Part shown: positions 16,972 to 25,122 of the stretch, in pieces
Position numbering within the stretch: the stretch's first letter is position 1
How the letters are laid out: each line of letters begins with the position of its first letter
From: an uncultured Muribaculum sp.
Lineage (GTDB): Bacteria > Bacteroidota > Bacteroidia > Bacteroidales > Muribaculaceae
Length of the DNA: 48,970 bases
Direction: 5' to 3'
Assembly (NCBI GenBank): GCA_910578785.1
Contig: CAJTSJ010000021.1
Span: 1-48,970, forward strand
The notes under the pieces: generated by a model
The model's input: the letters and a program-made list of their open reading frames with translations, nothing else
Database searches by the model: none
Told to the model about the DNA's origin: nothing
Made by a program: the position numbers and the translations under genes

Positions 16972-17282
16972 GATTAATTACGTTAATAATGGATTTACGA
17001 AAGCCAATTTTGGCAATTAACCTTTAAATACATCATTTATAACATGCTGTTCCCCATATTATTTATAAATAAAAGTTAAATTGTTTATTTAGGAATATAC
17101 ACAAATCAGGCTTTAGGTTGCTTATTTGCCATATCTTATCATCATAACACGCTGTTAATCATATATATTGAATTGCTTTATTAAAGTAATACTACAATAA
17201 AACCAGAGCCCATTAATTGCCTTTTGCAAATGAACACTCCACTATATTTACAAATGACAATTAAGAATTTAAAATATAAAAT

Positions 17283-17313
17283 TTGGAGTTTACAATTTTA
17301 TTAATTACATTTG
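17283..17313 (+). promoter_or_regulatory. Promoter of the XRE regulator gene
   Basis: TTG (17283-17285), exactly 20 bases, then TACATTTG (17306-17313) followed by CA. A full match to the Bacteroidetes promoter. Predicted leader is about 25 bases. Confidence 0.85.
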
Positions 17314-17343
17314 CACACTGATAATTGCAAAACTAAATAGGTT

Positions 17344-17892
17344 ATGGATATCGCATCTCGCATAAAAATTTTTCTTGATACGCTCGGAATTCCCAATTCT
17401 CAATTTGCGGATACGTGTGGCATACCTCGTCCATCCCTGTCTCAGCTCCTCAACGGGAGGAACAAGAAGGTCAGCGACGAAGTGATTGGCAAAATTCATG
17501 AAGCATATCCTAATCTATCTGTGCTGTGGCTTATGTTTGGTGAAGGAGATATGACGGTTGACGGAAATATCGAAATCTCAGAGCCTCAAAATACACTGGA
17601 TTCATCAATTCCCGGCGAAGAATATACTGATGAACAGGACGTTATTCCCTCATTTGGCTCTATTTTCGATGTCGGCCGACAGGATTCATCTACACAAACG
17701 CAAGAGAGAGCGAACCTAAATCGCAAAACTGTCGAAGAAATTCCCGCCCAAAGAGCGCAGACACACCAACCAACTTCAGATCATCAGCCGTCCTCGATAT
17801 CGCTCAACGTCGACAATTCGCGGCGCGTGGTCAACATCATGGTATTCTATTCGGACAAGAGCTTTGAGACATTCGTTCCCAAAGGGATATAG
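17344..17892 (+). CDS. XRE-family helix-turn-helix regulator
   Basis: A 182-residue cytoplasmic DNA-binding protein. The N-terminal HTH (about 4-58) reads MDIASRIKIFLDTLGIPNSQ, then FADTCGIPRPSLSQLLNGRNKK with a helix-turn-helix rhythm. The middle (about 75-150) is polar, Gln/Thr-rich and probably disordered. The C-terminal strand (RRVVNIMVFYSDKSFETFVP) is a short beta tail seen in similar Bacteroidetes regulators. It is preceded by an ideal promoter and a long gene-free region that could hold its operators. No phage genes surround it, so a prophage repressor role is not supported. Confidence 0.85.
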   Translation: MDIASRIKIFLDTLGIPNSQFADTCGIPRPSLSQLLNGRNKKVSDEVIGKIHEAYPNLSVLWLMFGEGDMTVDGNIEISEPQNTLDSSIPGEEYTDEQDVIPSFGSIFDVGRQDSSTQTQERANLNRKTVEEIPAQRAQTHQPTSDHQPSSISLNVDNSRRVVNIMVFYSDKSFETFVPKGI

Positions 17893-17911
17893 GAATTAAC
17901 AATAAATTCAC

Positions 17912-17919
17912 TACCTTTG
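17912..17919 (+). promoter_or_regulatory. -7 box (TACCTTTG) of pyrKD
   Basis: An exact TAnnTTTG match followed by CA. It covers an in-frame TTG at 17917 and so places the true pyrK start downstream at 17950. No clear -33. Confidence 0.65.
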
Positions 17920-17949
17920 CACCATCGCATATATGCAATAGTAGTGTTT

Positions 17950-18723
17950 ATGAAAAAATTTATTCTTGACTTCACGGTCATTGAGAACCGCCATCTTCAT
18001 GACCTGTACTCATTATTAATATTGTCGCCTTCCGACGGACATTTGCCTGAAATTATGCCGGGGCAATTTGTCCAGGTCGCTGTCGACAATTCCAAGACCA
18101 CATTTCTGCGTCGTCCGATTTCCGTAAACTATGTCGACAAGGAACTCGGCCATCTGTGGTTACTTGTGCGCAAGGCCGGCGACGGCACAAGCGCCCTACT
18201 CCAAAAGTCGGCCGGCGACACGGTCAATCTTGTGCTTCCTCTCGGCAATTACTTCCTGTTACCAGCCAGTGACGAGAAGGTGCTCCTGACAGGAGGTGGT
18301 GTCGGGGTCGCCCCTATGCTTTATTGGGGAAAGGTGCTTCGTGACAACGGCTTCGAACCTGAGTTCCTACTGGGTGCACGTTCGGCTATGGACGTACTCG
18401 AACTTGAAGAATTCAAAAAAATCGGCACAGTCCACATATCCACCGAAGACGGATCATTGGGAGAGAAAGGTCTCGTGACCACGAATAGCGTTTTAGAGCG
18501 CAAATGGGACCGCATCTATTGCTGTGGACCCGCTCCGATGATGAAAGCTGTGGCCCGCGTAGCAACTTCCATGGGGGCGCAATGCGAAGTGTCTCTTGAA
18601 AACATGATGGCCTGCGGCCTTGGGGCGTGCCTTTGTTGTGTTGAAAACACGGTCAAGGGTAATGTCTGTGTTTGTACCGAAGGTCCAATTTTTAATATAA
18701 ATGAGTTGACATGGCAAAATTAG
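17950..18723 (+). CDS. pyrK: Dihydroorotate dehydrogenase electron-transfer subunit PyrK
   Basis: Passes electrons from PyrD's FMN through FAD and a [2Fe-2S] cluster to NAD+ in pyrimidine synthesis. It has 257 residues. The flavin-binding RRPIS motif is at 54-58. The NAD-binding GGGVGVAPM segment is about 115-123. The iron-sulfur cluster cysteines are C222, C227, C230 and C242 (CGLGACLCC then CVC). The ATG at 17950 is chosen because the longer frame starts at a TTG inside the promoter. Its 3' end overlaps pyrD by 13 bases, so the two subunits are translationally coupled. Confidence 0.95.
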   Translation: MKKFILDFTVIENRHLHDLYSLLILSPSDGHLPEIMPGQFVQVAVDNSKTTFLRRPISVNYVDKELGHLWLLVRKAGDGTSALLQKSAGDTVNLVLPLGNYFLLPASDEKVLLTGGGVGVAPMLYWGKVLRDNGFEPEFLLGARSAMDVLELEEFKKIGTVHISTEDGSLGEKGLVTTNSVLERKWDRIYCCGPAPMMKAVARVATSMGAQCEVSLENMMACGLGACLCCVENTVKGNVCVCTEGPIFNINELTWQN

Positions 18724-19616
18724 ACGTAAACATAGCGAACCTTCATCTGAAGAACCCCGTACTGACCGCATCCGGGACATTCGGTTACGGCGAGGAATTT
18801 TCAGACTTCATCGACCTTAACCGCCTCGGAGGATTCATAGTCAAGGGGACAACCCTTAACCACCGAGAGGGCAACCCCTATCCTCGCATGGCCGAGACTC
18901 CGTCGGGTATGCTTAATGCCGTAGGGCTACAGAACAAAGGCGTCGACTACTTTATTGACAATATATATCCACGCATAAAGGACCTTGACACCCACGTTAT
19001 AGTCAATGTATCCGGAGCTACAATAGACGACTATGTGGCCGTATGCGAAAAGCTCGCGTCGCTCGACCGCATCAACGCCATCGAAGTCAACATCTCATGC
19101 CCCAATGTCAAGCAAGGCGGAATGGCTTTCGGAACCACATGCTCTGGAGCCTCTGAAGTCACCAAAGCAGTCCGCAAAGCCTTCCCCAAGACGCTTATCA
19201 TAAAATTGTCTCCAAACGTCACTAGTATCGTAGACATTGCCAAAGCGGTCGAGGCCGAAGGTGCCGACTCGGTGTCGCTCATCAATACTCTTCTTGGAAT
19301 GGCCATCGATGTCGAACGGCGACGTCCCTACCTGTCGACCATAACAGGCGGACTTTCCGGACCGGCTGTACGCCCTGTAGCAGTGCGCATGGTTTGGCAA
19401 GTAGCGCATGCAGTAAATATCCCGGTAATAGGACTTGGCGGTATCATGAACGGACGTGACGCACTCGAATTCCTAATGGCCGGAGCAAAAGCTGTTGAAG
19501 TAGGCACAGCTAATTTTATTGATCCGGCTGTCACAGTAAAAATTATAGATGAAATCAACGACTACTGCTATCGCCACGACATAGCCGATATAAATGAGAT
19601 AATAGGCATAATCTGA
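18711..19616 (+). CDS. pyrD: Dihydroorotate dehydrogenase class 1B catalytic subunit
   Basis: Oxidises dihydroorotate to orotate in the cytoplasm as a PyrD2-PyrK2 complex. The 301-residue TIM barrel shows the N-terminal ASGTFGYGEEF (20-30). VKGTT is at 44-48. The active-site base C130 lies in ISCPNVKQGG, where cysteine marks class 1 (class 2 has serine). The C-terminal FMN-phosphate loops are GLGGI and AGAKAVEVGTAN. It overlaps pyrK by 13 bases. A weak hairpin (19640-19681) follows. Confidence 0.97.
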   Translation: MAKLDVNIANLHLKNPVLTASGTFGYGEEFSDFIDLNRLGGFIVKGTTLNHREGNPYPRMAETPSGMLNAVGLQNKGVDYFIDNIYPRIKDLDTHVIVNVSGATIDDYVAVCEKLASLDRINAIEVNISCPNVKQGGMAFGTTCSGASEVTKAVRKAFPKTLIIKLSPNVTSIVDIAKAVEAEGADSVSLINTLLGMAIDVERRRPYLSTITGGLSGPAVRPVAVRMVWQVAHAVNIPVIGLGGIMNGRDALEFLMAGAKAVEVGTANFIDPAVTVKIIDEINDYCYRHDIADINEIIGII

Positions 19617-19639
19617 TGCCGATTCTGATATCATTAGTG

Positions 19640-19685
19640 GCCGGACAATGAAGTCGCATTAAGCGTACCGATTTGCCCGGCTTTA
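19640..19685 (+). terminator. Possible weak terminator after pyrD
   Basis: GCCGGACAA and TTGCCCGGC form a 9-bp stem with one A-C mismatch and a 24-base loop, followed by only CTTTAAT. Weak support. Confidence 0.35.
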
Positions 19686-19811
19686 ATATTGCCTGTTCTT
19701 TCAGCATTTTAATTTATTGAAAACTACTGGCAGTTAGCCGCAAAGCCGATATAGTATAGCTATGCTCTTAGTCGGCATAAGAATTAACAAAGGTTAAATA
19801 ACTACAACGCA

Positions 19812-19823
19812 TAGTTTAAACTA
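19812..19823. promoter_or_regulatory. Palindromic operator candidate (TAGTTTAAACTA) of the BlaI/BlaR pair
   Basis: A perfect 12-bp palindrome whose first three bases fall exactly where the -33 element of the next promoter belongs. BlaI-family repressors usually autoregulate through such dyads, so this is a plausible own-operator (inference). Confidence 0.5.
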
Positions 19824-19834
19824 AAATATATAGT

Positions 19835-19842
19835 TATATTTG
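19835..19842 (+). promoter_or_regulatory. -7 box (TATATTTG) of the BlaI/BlaR operon
   Basis: An exact TAnnTTTG match followed by CG, 30 bases before the ATG at 19872. The -33 position is TAG within the palindrome, so basal activity may be low. Confidence 0.65.
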
Positions 19843-19871
19843 CGGTATCATAAATAAACTGCTATAGAGTA

Positions 19872-20243
19872 ATGAAAGAGCTAACAGCAAAAGAAGAAGA
19901 AATCATGGCTTTCTTCTGGAAAGAAGGCCCAATGTATGTAAAGGATATTGTCGCCAAGTACGAAGACCCGCGTCCGCACTTCAACACTATCTCCACCATA
20001 GTGCGAGGGCTCGAAGAGAAAGGCTTCCTTTCGCATAACGCCCATGGGAAGACCTACCAGTACTACCCCATCATCTCTGAGCACGAAATGGGAGCAAAAT
20101 CGATTAAATCCATTGTAGGACGATATTTCAAGAATTCCTACCTTGGAGTAGTGTCTACGCTTGTAAAGAACGAAGATATCAGTGCCGATGAACTGAGAGA
20201 ACTATTGCGGGAAGTTGAACAATCAGAAAAACGTCAGTCCTGA
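19872..20243 (+). CDS. BlaI/MecI/CopY-family repressor
   Basis: A 123-residue winged-helix repressor. MKELTAKEEEIMAFFWKEGP is the classic start of the family. The recognition region (RPHFNTISTIVRGLEEKGFL) and the wing (NAHGKTYQYYPIIS) follow. The C-terminal helices mediate dimerisation. Its stop overlaps the ATG of the M56 peptidase gene by one base. In relatives, the membrane peptidase senses a signal and removes the repressor. A palindrome at 19812-19823 in the promoter is a candidate operator. No beta-lactamase gene lies near, so a resistance role is not implied. Confidence 0.93.
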   Translation: MKELTAKEEEIMAFFWKEGPMYVKDIVAKYEDPRPHFNTISTIVRGLEEKGFLSHNAHGKTYQYYPIISEHEMGAKSIKSIVGRYFKNSYLGVVSTLVKNEDISADELRELLREVEQSEKRQS

Positions 20244-22150
20244 TGGGAAGTATAGTCAGCTATTCGGTAATGACAGGCGTAGCGCTGGTTCCGCTATATC
20301 TAATCGTTAAGCTTTTCCTCTCTGATTATGTCCGTCCGGGATTCAATCGGACAGTCATTCTGTCAAGCTACGCTATAGCTCTGCTCATTCCCGCCATGGT
20401 CTCAATACACGGAGCCACTATACCTCACATTGAGATTGAGATGCCGTCTCCTGCAGGCATCGTGGTTACAGACATAGACGATGTCGATAGCAGAGCATTG
20501 AGCTTTCGCGAGATATCCTTACTCGTCATAGTCGCACTGTATTTTGCCGGTCTACTGTTTTGCCTTATACGCGAAGTCTGTTCTTGGATAAGGCTCCGCA
20601 ATTCGCTCAAAGGATGCCGATGTGTGAGCCTTTCCGATGGCCGTCGCCTGTTATTGCACGACCGTAATGACATGTCGCCATTCAGTTGGCGCAACATCAT
20701 CGTCATGTCACGTATTGATTATGACGAAGACGGTGATATCATCATAACTCATGAAAGCCGACACCTTGATTCACGCCATTGGATTGACCTGCTGTTTGCC
20801 GAATTCATGTCGCTGTTCATCTGGTACAATCCGGCAGGATGGTTATTGAAAAATGAGCTTCAGACCATTCACGAATATGAAGCTGACGAAGCCGTGATAA
20901 AGAGCGGAATCAATATTAAGAAATATCAGTTATTAATCATAAAAAAGGCTGTCGGTGGTAGATTGCCGTCCATTACCAACAGCCTGGAACAATCAAATTT
21001 ATCAAAACGAATAAAAATGATGTTACGTAAAGATTCATCAAGAAAGCCGGGCTGGCGTGCGATAGCAGTCGTGCCCGCAGTGGCCGTCAGTGCCTTAGTG
21101 TTAAATGTCGATGTCGTGGCCGACACCACCAACAGCCTGTCCGACATCAAAGTTACTAATTACATTTCATCCGTGCAAGAGCAGCCTTCATCTGAACTGC
21201 AATTGGTGGCACATGTGCCCGCTCCCGCCGAAACGTCCCATTCGGATGAAGAAGTGCTAAGTTCTGCCGAAGAGATGCCACGTTTCCCCGGTGGTGAAGG
21301 TGAGTTGATGAAATGCATTGCACACAACATACACTACCCGAAGGAAGCCATGGAACAGAATATCCAAGGTCGGGTGATTGTAAGATTTGTAGTTACGAGA
21401 ACAGGCAAGATTGGTCAGGTGGAGATAGTCCGTGGTAACGACTTGCTCAATCAGTCCGCCATAGACGCGGTAAAGGCACTCCCCGACTTTATCCCCGGGA
21501 AAGTCAACGGCAATCCGGTCAGTGTATGGTATGTGCTTCCAATCACCTTCCGATTGTCTGAAGACGACAAAACTGACACCGACAAGTCCGCTCCATCTGA
21601 AACCATCGATCCTTCAAGAGGCACAATTGCGCAATTCCCCGGTGGCGAAATTAAGCTAATGGAATACCTTGCCAAAAATATCATATATCCAAAGGAGGCC
21701 ATGGAACAGAATGTAGAGGGCCGGGTAGTCACACAGTTTACCATCGGTAAAACCGGCAAAGTCGGCGACATCAAAGTAGTTCGTAGCGTCAGTCCGGAAC
21801 TCGACCGCGAAGCCATACGTGTCGTAAGTACACTTCCGGATTTCATTCCTGCCAAGCTCGATGGCAATCCGGTAGCTTCTTGGTATACTCTTCCGATATC
21901 CTTCAAACTCTCCGGAAGTAAAGACGAAAGTCAAACTAAAAATGAGACAACATTTGTTCTTCGTTCCGATTCCGACCGCAAGCCTCTCGCAATTGTCGAC
22001 GGGACTCCTCGCAACATCAACGATATCAAGCCCGATGACATAGAGTCAATTACTGTGCTTAAAGACGACAAGGCCAAACAGATGTATGGCGATGCAGGAG
22101 CCAACGGTGTAATCCTAATCACTACAAACAAGCAGAATCAGGCAAAATAA
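20243..22150 (+). CDS. BlaR1-like M56 membrane peptidase with two TonB C-terminal domains
   Basis: A 635-residue membrane sensor. Hydrophobic helices lie at about 8-25, 37-55, 92-110 and 272-290. The zinc-protease motif HESRH (170-174) is followed by EYEAD (211-215). In BlaR1 the extracellular part is a penicillin-binding sensor. Here it is two tandem TonB-C domains (346-437 and 464-556), which share FPGGE, YPKEAMEQN, GRV and the LPDFIP block. They are followed by a TonB-plug-like tail (about 570-630, IVDGTPRNINDI, ESITVLKD, GANGVILITT). The partner is the BlaI-type gene just upstream (1-base overlap). Role unknown; it may link envelope state to gene repression. It ends in a strong terminator. 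Confidence 0.9.
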   Translation: MGSIVSYSVMTGVALVPLYLIVKLFLSDYVRPGFNRTVILSSYAIALLIPAMVSIHGATIPHIEIEMPSPAGIVVTDIDDVDSRALSFREISLLVIVALYFAGLLFCLIREVCSWIRLRNSLKGCRCVSLSDGRRLLLHDRNDMSPFSWRNIIVMSRIDYDEDGDIIITHESRHLDSRHWIDLLFAEFMSLFIWYNPAGWLLKNELQTIHEYEADEAVIKSGINIKKYQLLIIKKAVGGRLPSITNSLEQSNLSKRIKMMLRKDSSRKPGWRAIAVVPAVAVSALVLNVDVVADTTNSLSDIKVTNYISSVQEQPSSELQLVAHVPAPAETSHSDEEVLSSAEEMPRFPGGEGELMKCIAHNIHYPKEAMEQNIQGRVIVRFVVTRTGKIGQVEIVRGNDLLNQSAIDAVKALPDFIPGKVNGNPVSVWYVLPITFRLSEDDKTDTDKSAPSETIDPSRGTIAQFPGGEIKLMEYLAKNIIYPKEAMEQNVEGRVVTQFTIGKTGKVGDIKVVRSVSPELDREAIRVVSTLPDFIPAKLDGNPVASWYTLPISFKLSGSKDESQTKNETTFVLRSDSDRKPLAIVDGTPRNINDIKPDDIESITVLKDDKAKQMYGDAGANGVILITTNKQNQAK

Positions 22151-22177
22151 GCCTAATGCTCGAACATTAGATAATCA

Positions 22178-22214
22178 GACAGGAGGATGGCATAATACCA
22201 TCCTCCTGTCTTTT
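22178..22214 (+). terminator. Intrinsic terminator after the M56-TonB gene
   Basis: A 13-bp perfect stem (GACAGGAGGATGG with its complement), a 7-base loop CATAATA, then TTTT. It lies between convergent genes. Confidence 0.9.
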
Positions 22215-22235
22215 GCTTAAACAATAAAGTTAAAA

Positions 22236-23063
22236 TCACTCGCTAAGATAGCGACGTTCAAGCTCTTTATATTCCGGTGTAAATTTAATGTCAGCTATCC
22301 ACCGATTAAGGCTATCCTTTAATTCCGGGCGTTTGTTGCTGGCAACCCACGACTGAAACTGGTTAAATGAAATACCTGTCGATACATCTACTTGGGGATA
22401 TTCATCAGCCATGGCTTTTGCAACCCTTTCGCTGATTACAGCCTGCTTAATTTCGCCGAGGGCTGTCATTAAAAACAAATACTCCGAACCGTATTCAGGG
22501 TCGGATTTGATATAGATAGTGTCGCCTATCTCGCGCCCCAGATTCTCAATGCGCCCTTTAACCGACGACCCGTCAACTATCCATACAGAATCATTTGCCA
22601 AATCCAACTGAGATTTAATGCGGACATCACCAGTGACTGAATCCTTGAGTTGTACAAGCACACGCTTATCGAGCAGCACCGGTTCGAGCAGTGAATAACG
22701 GTCTTTGTAGTCAGATGTTACAGGAAGCTCCGCCGCCAAAATATCATATGTGTTTTTGTCTATATGCTTAAGGGCGTTTGACAGTGATACCACCGGATGA
22801 AATTTTAACACAAGTCCGTGTTTTTCTGCCAAAAGCTTAAGTAAGTCGTAGTTGAAACCTCCGAGAGTGTCGTTGTAGGTATAAAACGACAGCGGTGAAT
22901 ACTCAATGGCCACGTCAATAGTGTCTCCTCCGGACGAAGACGGAAGCGCCTCCTTGTCGGCAGACATCGAACAACGGTGCATGCTGTACATGGCAAGTAT
23001 GGCCAGGCACAGCAACGATACATAGACTACGACGTTTCCTATCTTAAGCTTAAACGGCTTCAT
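22236..23063 (-). CDS. Membrane-anchored family-3 solute-binding protein
   Basis: A 275-residue protein with a single N-terminal membrane helix (about 10-28) and a periplasmic bacterial extracellular solute-binding (SBP_bac_3) fold. Motifs: SPLSFYTYNDTLGGFNYDLL (about 55-75), the typical substrate-entry segment, and DILAAELPVTSDYKDRY near 105-120. The family binds amino acids or small acids, and related domains form the N-terminus of MltF. No transporter permease or catalytic transglycosylase domain is present. It is last of the TPR-porin-SBP operon, 25 bases after the porin gene. Ligand unknown. Confidence 0.8.
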   Translation of the reverse strand: MKPFKLKIGNVVVYVSLLCLAILAMYSMHRCSMSADKEALPSSSGGDTIDVAIEYSPLSFYTYNDTLGGFNYDLLKLLAEKHGLVLKFHPVVSLSNALKHIDKNTYDILAAELPVTSDYKDRYSLLEPVLLDKRVLVQLKDSVTGDVRIKSQLDLANDSVWIVDGSSVKGRIENLGREIGDTIYIKSDPEYGSEYLFLMTALGEIKQAVISERVAKAMADEYPQVDVSTGISFNQFQSWVASNKRPELKDSLNRWIADIKFTPEYKELERRYLSE

Positions 23064-23088
23064 TACATGGTAAATTTAGTCATGTCAA

Positions 23089-25122
23089 CTAATCAGGGAA
23101 GTCGACCGACAGTCCGAACTGGAACCTCCTCGGATTTAAAGGATAGTGAGGCATTGAGAAATAATTCTCACCGGTCATTCCTTGATTTATATGACTAAAT
23201 AACACATAAAAACGCACTTTGCTCAATTTCATATTGACAAAAGCGTTCATGAAAGGATAGTTTCCGCACTCAATCTCACTCTGATTATAGAATGTCATAG
23301 TGGCGGGTTGATAGTTAATCGACTTATACTTAGTATAATAGTCGCAATCTACACCCAACTGCACATCAAGCACACGGGCCACTTTAAAATTAAGCGAAAG
23401 ATTAGAATAAATCGACAATTTGGGCAACGGTAAAACTCCCTCATTGGACGATGTCTGATAAGTAACTTTGTTTGCCCAATAGAGAGGTCCGAACTTAAAG
23501 TCCTGATGGAACGATGCATTAAGTATCTGAACGCTGCCACCATGCTGTACGGGCATAGACTTTGAATTGAAGTATATGAGATTCTGCACATTTTCCACTC
23601 CGACATTTACGTATGAGCGTGTGTGCGGAATGTTGACGTAACCGCCAAGACGCAGACTGCGTGTCTTGCCGAAGTCGTTGTTCCAGATGAAGTGGTTTGA
23701 TACATAATGCTTCATCAAATATGGAGCCTCTTCGTTGCGGAAATGTCCATATCCGGTGATATTTACCGTATCGCCGAGAAGCTTAATTTTGGTTGTGATA
23801 TGTCCGTTGACGTTAAGGTCTGCCACTACCGGCCCGATAAGGCCGAACCGCCCCGTCACTTCATAGGTCAGCAATGATCCCTGTTGCTTAGTAAGCTGTC
23901 CGCCCACCCAGAGCAGATTTTGTTTCACTCCGTGCGGTACTTTACCGACAGGGTAAGGTGTCAAACCTTCAGGAAGCGGAATCACACGGTCAATGGTATC
24001 CGTGGCCTGGGTGTAGGACCTCACTTGATGGGTGACGAAAGCCGACAGTCCGAATTTAGCGAACTTGTTGAACTCTTCAAGCAACGACACTCCTAACGTA
24101 TTTGACAGCGACCAATACGAATTGTGGTCGTCCGAGCCGTCGAGTGACAGGTAAGTGTTTTCCCAAAATTTATTGTCGTCACGAACATTGTCACGGAAAG
24201 TATGCCGTCCGTCACGGTATTCCAGAGTCCAGATGAATTTCGACACGGGGATATAGGTCTTTACCGTAGTGGTGTCGTCAATCTCTTCTTCTTTCCAGAA
24301 TCCCACCTTATATGTGTTGTTGACATACAACTGGGTGCCTACCACTCGGCTGAATGCGCCTGTCAAGTTAGTTGGAATAGCCTTAGGCTGTATTGAGGTC
24401 TGTCCTCCTTGAAGTTGCGCGGGATCCGTGATGTACAGGTCGTTCGTGATACCGCCGTTCTCTTTCTGAAGCATGTTCCAGTGATTAAGAAACGCCTGCA
24501 TCTCGTAACGGTCGCCCATGTAAGATCCGGAGAAGCCCCAGCTTAAATCTTTTACAGCCTGATAGTCGTAACAACCCTTGGAATAGAGATAGTCAATCAT
24601 GGCCCCAACCTGCGCTCTTGAATTGATATTGCCGGAGAATATGCCGTGCAGACGGCTCTGTTCGTTTTCCTTACCACCGGCAGTATTGTAAGATAGCAAC
24701 GTCATGGGCATATAGGTGTTGTAGAACTTCGTAGTCTCCAGCGTCGGAGTCCAGGCTCTAACTGCGTCGGTGAAAAAGAAGTCGCTCATGGGCTTGCGTT
24801 CGAAGTATATCAGATTCATGCCCGAAGCTCCGTAGTTACCGGTAGTAGCATAGGCTGTTGATACGGCCGATGGGACAAACCGTTGAGCGTAGTTGACATA
24901 ACTCGTGTCTATGTCGGCCGGTTCGTGGAGTCCAAGAGGCGGCAGTATGGTCCATGCGTATGGAGGAACAAGCCCGGCCTGCGAAGATGACAGTACGGTG
25001 GTTCCGTCATCTTCCGCTTCAGGCGTGCCGATGTTGGCGGAATTGTCCTGCGCCAGGCTTCGCAAAGGCATGGACATTGCACCAACCATAAGTATGCTTA
25101 AAGACAGTACGGTTCTTTTCAT
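23089..25122 (-). CDS. Putative outer-membrane porin (Porin_10 type)
   Basis: A 677-residue exported beta-barrel candidate with a signal peptide (about 1-25, ending at SLAQ). Aromatic, alternating strands dominate from about 130 to the C-terminus, which ends FQFGLSVDFPD, with a terminal aromatic-rich strand as barrels have. There is no plug domain or TonB box, so it is not a SusC-type receptor. It fits the putative-porin family common in Bacteroidales. Its start overlaps the upstream TPR gene by 4 bases (ATGA), so the two are coupled in translation. The solute-binding-protein gene follows after 25 bases. Confidence 0.8.
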   Translation of the reverse strand: MKRTVLSLSILMVGAMSMPLRSLAQDNSANIGTPEAEDDGTTVLSSSQAGLVPPYAWTILPPLGLHEPADIDTSYVNYAQRFVPSAVSTAYATTGNYGASGMNLIYFERKPMSDFFFTDAVRAWTPTLETTKFYNTYMPMTLLSYNTAGGKENEQSRLHGIFSGNINSRAQVGAMIDYLYSKGCYDYQAVKDLSWGFSGSYMGDRYEMQAFLNHWNMLQKENGGITNDLYITDPAQLQGGQTSIQPKAIPTNLTGAFSRVVGTQLYVNNTYKVGFWKEEEIDDTTTVKTYIPVSKFIWTLEYRDGRHTFRDNVRDDNKFWENTYLSLDGSDDHNSYWSLSNTLGVSLLEEFNKFAKFGLSAFVTHQVRSYTQATDTIDRVIPLPEGLTPYPVGKVPHGVKQNLLWVGGQLTKQQGSLLTYEVTGRFGLIGPVVADLNVNGHITTKIKLLGDTVNITGYGHFRNEEAPYLMKHYVSNHFIWNNDFGKTRSLRLGGYVNIPHTRSYVNVGVENVQNLIYFNSKSMPVQHGGSVQILNASFHQDFKFGPLYWANKVTYQTSSNEGVLPLPKLSIYSNLSLNFKVARVLDVQLGVDCDYYTKYKSINYQPATMTFYNQSEIECGNYPFMNAFVNMKLSKVRFYVLFSHINQGMTGENYFSMPHYPLNPRRFQFGLSVDFPD

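Larger units (their letters stand above)
16602..17282. other. AT-rich gene-free region with promoter-like boxes and inverted repeats
   Basis: Between uvrA and the XRE gene there are 815 bases with no credible reading frame. Plus-strand TAnnTTTG boxes occur at 16663-16670 and 16869-16876; the box at 17306 serves the XRE gene. A minus-strand box (TAGTTTTG) is at 17335-17328. TTTGCA or its complement recurs about ten times. A 14-bp perfect palindrome, ACATTTGCAAATGT, sits at 16870-16883. A 10-bp stem with 8-base loop sits at 16944-16971 with no T-run. I saw no DnaA-box cluster, tRNA or attachment site. It may hold regulator sites, a small RNA or decayed DNA. Confidence 0.6.

Noticed and set aside
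16602..17343. Chromosomal origin of replication
   Set aside because: AT-rich, but no TTATCCACA-like DnaA-box cluster, and neither dnaA nor dnaN is near.
21451..21906. Reading frame opposite the M56-TonB gene
   Set aside because: Lies within the clear TonB domains; composition follows the complementary strand of that gene.
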